Below, one piece after another: positions 38,695 through 49,640 of a stretch of 64,000 bases of DNA (position 1 is the first letter of the stretch; every line of letters begins with the position of its first letter). The position numbers and the translations under genes are program-made. The notes under the pieces were generated by a model. That model saw nothing but the letters and a program-made list of their open reading frames with translations, ran no database searches and had not been told where the DNA came from. The stretch is from Lutjanus erythropterus. Its lineage: Eukaryota; Chordata; Actinopteri; Lutjaniformes; Lutjanidae. The stretch is taken from contig CM034606.1 in NCBI GenBank assembly GCA_020091685.1, positions 23,204,695-23,268,694 on the forward strand, written 5' to 3'.

Positions 38695-39088
38695 AAATGT
38701 AATTAGTTACTAGGGAAAAAAAAATTCTGTCTGACTGTCAAATTGTTATCACTGTAACCATTAAAACTGATAATAGTTATTACTACTCCTGACCACTAAG
38801 TGACAATAACAACTACCTGTAAGCTACACCTTTATGGCTAATGAGTGTCACAGTTAGACCAGACATAACTGGATACACTATACATACTACAGTAGTTAAC
38901 TAGACCTGCATATGCTGTGTTTGTCTGCCACCTCTTATAGCATTTGCAGTTGTCCACTATTTTCAGGTAATTAAATATTAATAATCATAACTGTGCTATA
39001 AATTTGAAAAGGTAATTAGTTACATGTCTAGTTAAAGCCAAAAGCAGTGGAATTACAGTAACGCATTACTTTGTAGCTCCCAACACTG
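38695..39088 (-). mobile_element. Truncated CAGTGTTGGG (hAT-type) element
   Basis: On the minus strand it begins CAGTGTTGGGAGCTACAAAG, then TAATGCGTTACTGTAATTCC, an end familiar from teleost hAT elements. At the other side, AATTAGTTACTAGGGAAAAA resembles the internal border of the family, but the terminal repeat and 8-bp duplication are absent. Confidence 0.55.
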
Positions 39089-41002
39089 CTGTTAGCACTG
39101 AACACAATTTATGGTTGAGGTTGATGGGAATATTAGTTTCACAGGTCATAAACCAAAGGAAAATACAGTCTGGTGGACAGACTGACACTTTGCCATCCTT
39201 AGAGCCATGCAGAAGCTAAAAACTAGATACACATAAGGCTCTTTCCCTTCCTGATTACCAATCTCTGTGCACAGTCTCACAAACACACAGTTTCTTCTCA
39301 AAATGTTGAAGTTGACCCCTGAAACCTGACCACATAAATAAAAAACAAACGAAGGCAGATTAAGTTTTCCAGTTTCGCTATAACTCTGTCTTCGTCTCGC
39401 TGGACTCCTATACCTCTGGAGGTTGTGTTTGTTAGAGCACCGGGTCAAGCTGGAGGTCTGACTGCAGAACTGAACCAGGATCACAGCAGTGGTGCCACAG
39501 AGTTTGAGCCTCACAATAATAACACGCAAATACGTCGACATTTAAGGCGGGACACACATCAAATTTGTGCGACAGGTGAAAAGCACTCAAACATAATCAG
39601 TTCCACAGAGTGTTAATGATCCGACATATACAGTGTGATTATTTACACAGTGCTAATGCGCTTTTCCTTCCTTTACAAGAAAAGTAAACATGCATTGATT
39701 GAAGTGGCAGCAGAAAACTGTAGCTGCAAAATGCTGTGGAAACGACTGTGTCTCAGTGACATGATAATATGAGACGATGAACCTGCTCTGTCTCATTCAA
39801 GTGAAACGATGAATCATTCAGTCTGGTTTTGAAAAGGCTTAAAGGTGCAAAATGTACATTAACGTTGCTCTCTTCATCACCTCTTTTTCAGAGTAAAGTG
39901 ATCCTCTTTAACATGTAAAACCTTCACACAGGTGAAAAGAAAAACAGTCAGCGGCCCAGTCAGCAGCAGCTTAAAACCTCTTCTTATGCTGTGGTTCAAG
40001 CTTAAAAAAAAGAGAGTGATGCCTTTCCTTTACACAAAGTGCACAAAACAACCAATCAAAATACCTGATGCAACCCAAAACTGACCAAATTTTCAAACAC
40101 ATTTCCCCTCTAAATGTGAAGGCTTAGACCTGTGCACCGACACAGCAGCAGGAGTACTGCTGCAATAGTCAATCAAACCAAAAATTGCTCCAACAACTTA
40201 CAAGACACAATTGAACATGGTTATCACATACCTCAGTCATAATGTTCTAAGCCCTTATACACTTAAACTTCCTAAAATCAGTGGCCCTGAATGACACATT
40301 TCCTTTTCAAACAAAACAGCCAAATAAATTAACAACAAAACGTTCTCTTTCCTGATTTTGGATAAGAGTTGTTGGCCATGTTGGTGTGGTGTTGGGTGTT
40401 TCTGCTGAATGAGGCCATTTAATTAGATGCCTTTTACAGTGAGATAATTAAAGGAAAAAGAGGGATTTGATGATTTCTGTGGCATGGGATTTCAAAAGCT
40501 TGTTCTGGTGATGAATAAAATCCAACAACGACAACTTGCTTTGATTCAACCTACAGAGAACTCATGTACTTGTAACGGGTTAGTGCAACAGAAATTAGGC
40601 CTACACATCCCATGAGTACTCCCACAATGATTTGTCTTCATGTGCTAATGTGATGGATTAGATAACATGACAACTCATGCCCCACTTAATGCTGAAATAT
40701 GTACTCTGCTCATTTTAGAGACAATAACAATAACAAATCAATAATTTATGGAAGATGTATCTCTTTATCTTCAGCTGAGACAGTCTGTGTGTAAGACTGA
40801 CTGATCTTCAGTGTTACATGTTACACATCCTATGTAAAGAGTTTGCTCTCGGCTTTGTTGTGTTAGATCAAGACCTACTGCAGTAAAAAGATGAATGAGC
40901 ATATGAACAAGTGAGTTAAGGAATAAATCAGTGTCTCATCATGAATTCATGAAAGCCTGTCAGAGCATACAGTAATAATGCAATGGCTTGTGATGGTTTT
41001 CT
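39089..41002. other. Intronic sequence, nothing recognised
   Basis: No supported feature. The 131-codon minus-strand frame (39146-39541) lacks any domain. Confidence 0.45.
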
Positions 41003-41565
41003 TCGCAAAAATCTTTTTATTGATTTTTCAACCAAGATGCGTCACACAATGTAAATGTTCTTACACTGGCAGGTCATCTTTGATATAAATCAGGAACACG
41101 CCCCCTGAACTTCCATTCCCACCCGCCTCATCTGGCCATTAAGCAAACTCAGGTCTTTTGCGCATAGTAACTAACTGAATGGATGAAAAGGAAGGTTCTC
41201 GATGTGGTTCCTGTGAGTGTAAGAGCAAATATGACACTTACTGAATAAAGGAGTCGTGTGTAAGAGGTCTGTAACAACATCACACATTCATACCACATGG
41301 CAGCCCTGAAACTATGTCAGAAAGGGCGTCCAAATCTTGTAAAAATTTCGTATCAGATCCCGCTTCTCAAGCTTCAGGCAAGACAGAATGTCAGGCAGAC
41401 ATTATGTTCTCAAGCCATTGAGCATGTGTGGGTGGGGCAGCTTCTTTCCATATCAGTAACACTCTAGCTAGAAGAGTGACAAAAGCCAGAACATTGCATT
41501 TAGGGAATGGGAGTCAAGAATCTCTGGAGAACCATCTAGAACGTATCCAAATTGTGGAAGAACAA
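41003..41565 (-). mobile_element. Dead L1-like LINE fragment with 3' end
   Basis: The minus strand encodes ALNVLAFVTLLARVLLIWKE-like sequence, then AAPPTHAQWLENIMSA and, after a stop, SVLPEA, KFLQDLDAL and similar residues (about 41310-41540). This is recognisable as the ORF2 C-terminus of teleost L1-like elements (ARxxLLxWK...PP...WL..I). The 3' end reads TTGAAAAATCAATAAAAAGA. Stops and frame breaks make it inactive. Confidence 0.6.
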
Positions 41566-42097
41566 CAACAAAAAATTCTGTGAAAATGTTATACAATCCT
41601 GGGAAGATTATTGTCTATGCTGTTCATCGTGATCCAGCACTGTGCACTTTGAATTACACTGTTGAAGGGACTGGTCCAAACACAAACAAACAAATTTTAA
41701 CAACTGGATGCATGACAGCTCAAATACTGATAGCAACAGATTAGAAGGATGCAGATGAAATGAATGAGAGACTGTGGCTTCACACGTTCCTGGAGCTGAT
41801 CTCCATGGTGGGAGCTGCTGCCAACCTTTCTGGACTTTACAGTGAGTAAGAGCAACTGTGAAGCAACAACGCTTTTACATTTATTGCAATTATAGGTTTG
41901 CCTGTGGTATACATTTAAGATAGTTTCTCTTCAGAAATTTAGGCTCAGTAGACTATTTTAAATTGAAATAATGACAGATGAGAACACAAAAATGACCTGC
42001 TTCACCATATCATATTTTGTCAGAGATGGAGCTGCCTACGTCCTGCTCCCAGGCTGCTTTTATTTTGGTTAAAGTGACACATTTCAGGCCTGGCTGC
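41566..42097. other. Intronic sequence, nothing recognised
   Basis: No supported feature. Confidence 0.45.
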
Positions 42098-42600
42098 ATC
42101 TAGGGCTGCCCCCTGAATGTCAAAGATTAAAATCATTAGTCGGAGACCTCTCAGTCGACAGATTTTTTCCAGTTGAGCAGTTGTTTTTTCCCTTTATCAG
42201 TCAGTGTGCTCACAAAATGCACAGGAAGACCAATGAAGGACAGATGATGCTTGCTTGTTTGCTTGTTTTTGCCAATGATGAGCTCAGATTGTTTTTATGG
42301 AAAAAACAGTTAGAAAGTTTTTTTTAGAAAAGAGTAAGATATATTTTATTTAACCAAAAACAGCTGTTTTATTGCTCTCATCAAACTGCCAGACTCCCTT
42401 TGAAAAACAGCAACTGTATTATCATAATCTTCAGTTTCACTCAAACTTGACAGAAACAAAATAAAACTTACCGAAAACGTCTTGGTTAATTTTTCCGCTG
42501 TTCCAACAATCACCAACTCTAATTGTCCTAATTGCATCACAGACAGCAGGATACCGATCCTTTAGTTAATAGATTGAAGGGCAGCACGACATCAATACAA
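42098..42600. repeat. Possible degraded 'GGGCTGCCCCC' DNA element
   Basis: TAGGGCTGCCCCCTGAATGT near 42105 and, further on, GATTAAAATCATTAGTCGG and CTCAGTCGACAGATTTTTTC match words that I recall from an abundant fish DNA element. The inner segment near 42470-42540 also looks familiar. The borders are unclear. Confidence 0.4.
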
Positions 42601-45600
42601 ATGGTGGCAGGTGCCTTGGGAAAGCATGATATCTACGACTGCACACAATGTCAGATCTGTGATGATTTTCAGTATAGAGTAAAATAAAAGACTTATTTAG
42701 CAGCCTAAGTGTTTGAAGTACATTTATATTAGGATGCATTATTCGACCCAGTTTTCACCAATGCCTGCATGTTTCACCCTCTACACTCTTTTAGGCTTTC
42801 ACTCATGAGGTTTAAGCTGGGTTTTGATTTCACTCAGAGAGAGCTTACACACTAGCTTAGCCTCATCTTTGGATAAAATCCATGTTGCCTGGGCATGGTA
42901 GAGGACCCGTGGCAGTGAGAGAGAGACAGAGACTCAGAGAGGACGACTGTGGAGGGATTCTTGTGACAGATGGTCCCACTCGGTATCCGTGTCTGTGGGC
43001 AGTAATGCAAACAATGGCTCCCAAATACATTTTGGCATCTCTTCATCAATGAGGGTAGTGAGCCGAGTCCACTGTTTCAAATGACTTCGCCCCTCTTGTC
43101 TTCCGCACGGCCCCAAAATTTCACAGCCTCTGTTCCTTTTTTTCCCCCCGCATTATCTTTCCCCCTGCCTTCTGCCATCTCCATCGCCCTGCTTTTCTCC
43201 CCCATCATTACGCCTGCTCACCAGTTCATTCTGCTTCACCTCTTTACTCTCGCTAACACTCCTCTTCCACCCCCCTCCTCACCCCCTGCATCTTTCTCCT
43301 CCCTCCAACTGAAAGGACTGTGAAGTCGGAGATAGCTGCACAGCATTTCTCTGGCTGACTCCTGTTTAGCCTCTAATAAGATTTACTCGGGGGCTGATTT
43401 TCAGCTCCTTGTCTTCAGTCCTGGAATGAAGTCTTCTTGTCGCCAATGGTGCAGGTGGTGGGTAGTAAATTATACACACACTTCCCTTTGAGCTACTCAG
43501 CATTAGAAGTGAGTGGAAGCGGGAGCTAGGTTACAATCTCCCACAGATGAGAGCAACCCATCTGGGTACTTTGCTCCTGTGTCATGCCACTTTTTGGATA
43601 AAAACAACCTCTCTAATTTGACTAGTGGTCAGTACAAATTCCTTTTTGCAGTCTTGCCATCTTTGCAGTTTAAATGCATACAAAAAGAAAACAAGCAGCA
43701 ATATACAGCCACATTCGGCACACAAGAGTAAGTAACATCATTAACTAACCAGCAATAGAGTGTTTGCCATAGACAAACACACTGGATGGCTGCTTTTACA
43801 GTTCTTGTTGTCATCCAAAGGAGGGCGTGGTCGTGGGACGTGGCGTATGGCTGCTCTCCTCCATCCCTAAGCTGTAATCACTACCTCTCACCAAACCACA
43901 GCTCAGTTTTTCAAAAACATCCACAAACACGAATCTGCGCTCATAAAAACAACGACAAACACTCCCGCACATCACGGCACAACCACACACATAAATGCAC
44001 ATATTCACACCGAGATGCACAAACAAACAAATCCTCTGCTACCATTCATACACCCACTCTACCTCTGCCACCCTCACCGTCTCCGTCATTTCAGCAGCTC
44101 AATAAAGTCAAAGCATAACAGTGTGTACAAAGAGAAATGATACGAGTAACATGTGGGACTGCGATGTATTACAACGGACGGAGGCCGAGCGCCTCATCAG
44201 CATCAATCTGATTGGACAGGACACCTCCTCTGGGCCACATCTCCCTCTCTCTCTCTCTCTCTGCATGACTCCGTCTCACTCGGTCTCCCTCGCTCTCCCT
44301 TGCTCTAACAGGTAGAGTAGTATTGATGGCCAATCCCCACCGGTGGTTGGGGGGCTGTTTGGGGTCGTGGCAAAGCACTAACATCTGTCACAGTGTTCTC
44401 TGCAGCTCGTTATAAATCTGTCACACCACAGAAGACAGGAACATGAATAAGGCAAGGGGCTGGGAGACCTGTGATAGGGAAAACATATGTTGTGTGTTCA
44501 TGTGTATGTATAACAGCCGGCTCGGTGAGTTATGTGTGGCGTGTGTGCAGGTGTTCTGATAGCCATAAATTTTTTTTTTTTTTTTGCCCTTTTATCCATT
44601 TATCACACATCAGATGCTGTTGTGACATCAGAAAATCAATACAGGAACTAAATTTCTCTCAAACAACAATTTATAGGAACAGGCCAGGATGCATTTGGTC
44701 GCCCGCTAGTTTGATGTCATAGTCTGACAGCGCTAAATGACACAAATAATATTCTCTGATGCCAAATTTAGGAATCTTGCGCACGTAGAGGGAGGAACAA
44801 ACAGTCAAAGTTTTCTGTACTAAAATGTATCCGCTTTTCAAATGTGTTTTTCCTGCGTTCGTCCTTCAGAGACAGACAGCCATCGTACCACCCAGAAGCC
44901 ATTAGTCAGCCTTATACACAATGACCCCCGAGAACATCCTCAATCAAACATGCCAGTGTGAAAAGCGATGAGAATACTTTGAAATCAGCCCTCAGCTGTC
45001 TGCCAGCGCAGCAGCACGGGGAGTGTGATGAATACATAAACGCACAAAGACCCAACGTGACTGCCACTCTCTCTAATTAGCGCAATACACTAATTCTGTT
45101 TACATCGCAGACCAGACGTAACTTCTCCGTTTCCTGAAAACCCTGCAAAAAGTCTGCTGAAAGATTACAGCCAGCAAAGCAGCACATTTCTCTATATTTA
45201 TTTATTTGTTTGTGAGACTCGGTAAGAACTTGTTTCCACGCTTCACAACAAGGCTGGCCCTGTTTACTCAAATTAAAAGATTGCTAAAAATCCCCGCTCA
45301 TGGTGACATTTAGCACGCCAGCAGTCATTCCTTTGAATGCAGATCAGATGTGGCATTTAAGTGAATTGACGTCTTTCTTGAAGTTAATCAGTGGACCAAG
45401 CCTTCTGACTCAAAAGCTAAAATCACTTTCAACGTCTTCACATTTTTTTTTTTATAATTGGATACTTAGAAATGTCTCTTTTGGCGGGTTCTCAGACTCT
45501 CCTTGAAAAGAGCGTAGAGACATCTATTACAGATGTTGAAACTGTGTGACACAGAGGCATCCCACTGCAGGAGGGGGATACTGACCAGCTGTTCCTCCTG

Positions 45601-46290
45601 CAGCACAGAGGACAGAACCTGTAAGCCTACTAGGCAGAGCCGGTATTTAACATCCCCGACCTCTCTGTGTCTCTCACCTTGTGTAATCTGCTCTTTCTCT
45701 TCTCTCTGTTCCCTCTGTGGCAGGAGCTGCTCAGTAGTCGGCAGACATCGCTGACTCTGGCTATTCTAAAGAAAAGCTGGAGGAATACATATTCTTCAGA
45801 GTCTCTGTCAGCCCACAGTGGGTACAGGTCCCACAGGGCCTCCCCTGTGTCATCCAGCCTGTATGGTGCGAATGGCACCAGTATAGAGAGGTAAACAGAG
45901 GTTCACCATCCACAGAGCTGCACTGTGAGTTACATAACAGGAGACAGAATGAGTTGTAAGGAGGCAGACAGACAAAGAGTGAGTATAACAGTAGAGTACT
46001 GTAAACAGTCAGTGGGGAGCCAAACCAGCACAGCACTTACAGTAACATGCGGCGCTGCAATAACACACAAAGCACAGCACTCTGCACGAACACAGCATCA
46101 ACACATCCGAGCCCTCAGATATACCGTTAATCACACCTTCTTCACTGCACTGTTACACAACAAGTGCATAAACGGTCCACACCAGCCTAATGGCTACGTT
46201 GGCATCTCTCACTACTGTTAGTATCAGAGGCTCAAAGCAGGATGGCACAAACTCAAGGCACAACTTGTCGGGTCACCAGGAGGAAGGAGG
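42601..46290. other. Intronic sequence with pyrimidine-rich tracts
   Basis: Pyrimidine-rich stretch at 43120-43315, CT units at 44242-44262, and a T run at 44570-44585. No coding or named repeat feature supported. Confidence 0.4.
43120..43315. repeat. Pyrimidine-rich tract
   Basis: Nearly 200 bases dominated by C and T (TTTTTTTCCCCCCG, CTTTCCCCCTGCC, CACCCCCCTCCTC). A plus-strand frame across it is Pro/Ser/Leu-rich only because of composition. Confidence 0.6.
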
Positions 46291-46304
46291 GATGTCCTGA
46301 TTAT

Positions 46305-46353
<49 letters not shown>

Positions 46354-46442
46354 AGCAATCCTTCAACCCAGCCAAAATCTTATCCACTGTATTTTTGATT
46401 TGTAGATAATTTGATTTCACAAGATTTGGAGAACTGCGTAGT
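46291..46442 (+). repeat. Direct duplication, copy 1 (with GT microsatellite)
   Basis: GATGTCCTGATTATAAGTGT leads into about 23 GT units (46307-46352), then CAGCAATCCTTCAACCCAGC, CAAAATCTTATCCACTGTAT and AAGATTTGGAGAACTG. The same order recurs at 46801-46910. Confidence 0.7.
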
Positions 46443-46447
46443 TGACT

Positions 46448-46795
46448 GTACAGCCACAATGATTAGTCACTTAATTTATTAGTCAACTGAAAAAAATTAA
46501 CCATCTATTTTGATGATGGATTAATCTTTCCAGTCATTGGTCAAATTGGCAAACCTTTGCTGATTCCAGCATCTTAAATGTAAGGATTTGCTGCTTTTCT
46601 TTGTCATTTATGTCATGAGTAAATGAAGAGTCTTTGGGTTTTGGACTGTTTTTTGGACAAAAGAAACAATTTGACAGCGTCACTTTGGGCTCTGAGGGAT
46701 TGTGAACATTTTTCAAAATGTCATCTTATAGACTAAATGATTAATCATGAAAATAATCTGCTGATGATAATAATGTTTAGTTGTAGCTTTAGGCA
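46448..46795 (+). repeat. Teleost repeat with AATGATTAGT...AATAATCTG ends
   Basis: Left ACAGCCACAATGATTAGTCA and ATTTATTAGTCAACTGAAAA; right GATTAATCATGAAAATAATC and AATGTTTAGTTGTAGCTTT. I recall these as the ends of the abundant fish repeat with GGCTGCAACTAACGATTATT termini. It lies between the two copies of the direct duplication. Confidence 0.55.
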
Positions 46796-46800
46796 GGATG

Positions 46801-46910
46801 GACATCCTGATGTGTGTTTTTGTGTCTCAGCATTCATTCACCTCATCCAAAATCTTATCTGCTGTATTGATGATATGGCAGATAAGATTTGGAGAAATTT
46901 GTAACTTGTA
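46801..46910 (+). repeat. Direct duplication, copy 2
   Basis: GACATCCTGATGTGTGTTTT, then CAGCATTCATTCACCTCATC, CAAAATCTTATCTGCTGTAT and AAGATTTGGAGAAATT parallel 46291-46442, with the GT run short in this copy. Confidence 0.7.
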
Positions 46911-47379
46911 GCTCTTTTGTTGTTGTTGTTGTTGTTGTTAAAGGCATAATACAGTTTGTCAGCAGTTTGTAATTCTATTTGTGTGTTTATTCTCATCTTA
47001 AACACAAATATCTGGATATATAATTATTGGGCGGAGGGGGTTGCATTATACCAGCATTGATGACAACATGAAATTTAAAAAATGAAATAATGATATGATG
47101 ATAATTATACACATGTGAAAATATCATGCAAATAATCCGGTGCCTCTTACACATACTGTATACTATTGGATCAGTTACTGTTATGGTTACAGACATCACC
47201 ATAGTATTTTTTTTGCAATTAGAACTGTAAAGATAGGCAACAACACTGCCATCTAGCAGCAGGGAGTTAAAACATAACACAATACACTGTCTGTTATGTA
47301 ATTCTTGTTGTGTGTGCTGCTGTCTTTTAACTTTTGATACCCTTTTAGCCCCTACCACCTTTTTTCAAAAGGTACTTGC
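46911..47379. other. Intronic sequence with a TTG run
   Basis: TTG trinucleotide run at 46918-46939. Otherwise unassigned. Confidence 0.5.
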
Positions 47380-47465
47380 CTTTTGCCGGGCTACCAGTAC
47401 GTAAGAATTTGTTCTTAATGGCTTGCCTGGTTAAATAAAAATGAACAAATAAATAAATAGAATAA
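47380..47465 (+). repeat. LINE/SINE-like 3' tail remnant
   Basis: CGTAAGAATTTGTTCTTAAT, GGCTTGCCTGGTTAAATAAA and an AAATAAATAAATA tail are a familiar 3' end of fish retroposons. No upstream body is recognisable. Confidence 0.5.
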
Positions 47466-48839
47466 AAACAAACTGACCCACTGCCACAGATCTTTGCATA
47501 CATCACAATATCATGATACAGGAATGAATTCAGTATCACAAAACAAAGCATCGCAACACTCAAGTGTATCAGTATTTTCTTACACCCCTACTTTTCAGGT
47601 ATCCTCTGACAACTGCAGAAGTGGCCCATCAGTTTACAAACACAAGCAAATAACTAAAGGCTAACCCCACACAGATGCTGAGTAGTGGCCCTCACATTGT
47701 GAAGGGATTAAACGGTGAAAGGTATACAGTACCTCTGCCGCAACATCACTTAGCTGATTAAGGCACCAGCAGGCCTTTATACAGCCCATTGAGAAGCTTA
47801 TGACGGATTAAAATAACCGCTGGGTAATTAACAGGGGCCGGTAAAATGGCCTGAGCATCCCCCCTCTGTGTAGAGCTGGTAAAAAGACATAAAAAAACAA
47901 ACAAATCCATTACCAAGATTTATGCAGCATTATTAAATTCACCGGGACAATAATAGTGAAAGGGCAGCATTCCATCACGTTTAGAGCACAGGGAGTAATG
48001 AGTTGTCATAAGCAGAAAATCAGATGGAGGATATTACATTACCCATGCCAACACTTTCAAAGGAACCATTATTTCAACTTTTGTCATTACAGATTGAGCC
48101 AAAGAAAAAGGGGAAAAAGGGGAGAAAGAATTGCACTGCAATTTCTTCAAAGTCTATTGGCTTACAGAGACACAAAGAGCAGAGAATCAAATCCTCCTTG
48201 ACGTTACCTTGGCAGGGGTTAGACGAAAATGGAGGGTCACTAGTGGTGTCGTGTGTGAAGAGGACTCGGTGGGACAGAACACTCAACAAATTACTGCACA
48301 TTAGAGTAGCAGGAAACAACTCCTGGCCACTAACTGTGGCCAGATGGCTTGTGTTTTTTTTTTACCTGCTTTGCTTGTATGTTTTAAAAAGAAATGGAAA
48401 GCTGCAGGGCTTTGACAGAAGTATGTGAATGCCTCATAAAAAGGGATTTCACAATCACTGCTTCAAAAGCGAACGCCAGTGCTGCAGGAATGAGGTGTAG
48501 TGGGAATTCCAAGTTCTCATGTCATCCTTGTGTGTGTCTTATGTATTCTACCACATCACAGAGCATGTGAAGAAACCTTATGCTCTGTTTAGAATACAGT
48601 CTATATCTCCTTATGTGCAGGCTGTAAGGACAGGACAGATAAGATAGGGCAGCCAAAACGGTTACACTGTTTACCAAAGTGGCCATACAGCACGTACTAC
48701 CTCGTGATAATGTGTAACTTGCTGTCTTCCTGATCTTATTGTTTTTCAGTGTGTATAAAATACTGACTCCTCCTTTGTTCTGTGCTCATTTGCATTCATT
48801 CATTGACTGTACTGCGAATGACTTTGTTCTTTATTCAGC
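47466..48839. other. Intronic sequence, nothing recognised
   Basis: Includes a 134-codon plus-strand frame (48024-48428) with Lys-rich low-complexity sequence and no domain. Not called a gene. Confidence 0.4.
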
Positions 48840-49275
48840 AGAAATTGCCAGCACAGAGTTCTAAAGCCCAGAAATTTGTTAGCATATTAGCATTTCAAAG
48901 TCAGTGGGTTTTATTTAACGGGTTTTTGGTTAGATTCCTGAAATAAGGTCTGTGGTTAACACAAGCTGAAGGCATTTTAGCCTTTTGATCTTCGAGTGGT
49001 TAGCAGGTGCTAACAAGTGACTGAATGAGACTGCAAAGGTTGTCAGGAACACCAATCACTTGGTGGTGGTGACGTGAAGTTACCACCATTAACCGACCAC
49101 GGCGTAGTTCAGTAATAGCCTAAAGTTAGCTTTTTACATCTGCCGATTGAATTTATTGCTTCCAAAATTATAACAAAACAACAAAATGTGTCAGTATCAA
49201 ACTTTTATTTTGTTTTCTGCTCTAATCTAACTTTTGGTTGGCCTACAAATTATATTATTCCTGCAGCACTCCATT
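48840..49275 (+). repeat. Dispersed teleost repeat fragment
   Basis: AGGTCTGTGGTTAACACAAG, CTGAAGGCATTTTAGCC, GTGACTGAATGAGACTGCAA and ACATCTGCCGATTGAATTTA follow the order of an abundant fish repeat that I recall. The class is unknown. Confidence 0.45.
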
Positions 49276-49359
49276 AGAAGAAACTGTTAACCCCTACAAA
49301 ATATATGTCTAACATATCTGTGTTGATTAGTTTCAGCTTGGGACTAATGTTGCTCTCCT

Positions 49360-49640
49360 GAGCTAATGTCGGTCAGTTCACCACTTTGGCTCAGACTGAA
49401 ATGTCTGAAACTGGACAGATTTGCGTAAACTTTGGTGCAGACATTCAAAATGCCCAGAGGATGAATCCTAATGACTCTGGTTATCCCTTCATTTTTCGTC
49501 TAGCACCAGCAGGTTTACACATTTAGCTTTGTGTGAAATATCTTGACAACTATTAGGCGCATTGCTGCAAAAGGAAAGTATAAATTCTAATGACTTTTCA
49601 TCAAACCCTGCCGTCAATCTAATTTTAAATTGTCTGCTAC
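49360..49640 (+). repeat. Dispersed teleost repeat with tandem units
   Basis: TTTGGTGCAGACATTCAAAA, CCCAGAGGATGAATCCTAAT and GACTCTGGTTATCCC, then a second unit GTGAAATATCTTGACAACTA and AATTCTAATGACTTTTCATC. I recall this family (gacattcatggtccccagaggatgaa type) as common in fish. Confidence 0.5.

Noticed and set aside
39146-39541. 131-codon minus-strand open frame
   Set aside because: No motif recognised and no supporting context.
48024-48428. 134-codon plus-strand open frame
   Set aside because: Lys-rich segment from a purine tract and a hydrophobic segment from a T run; composition explains it.
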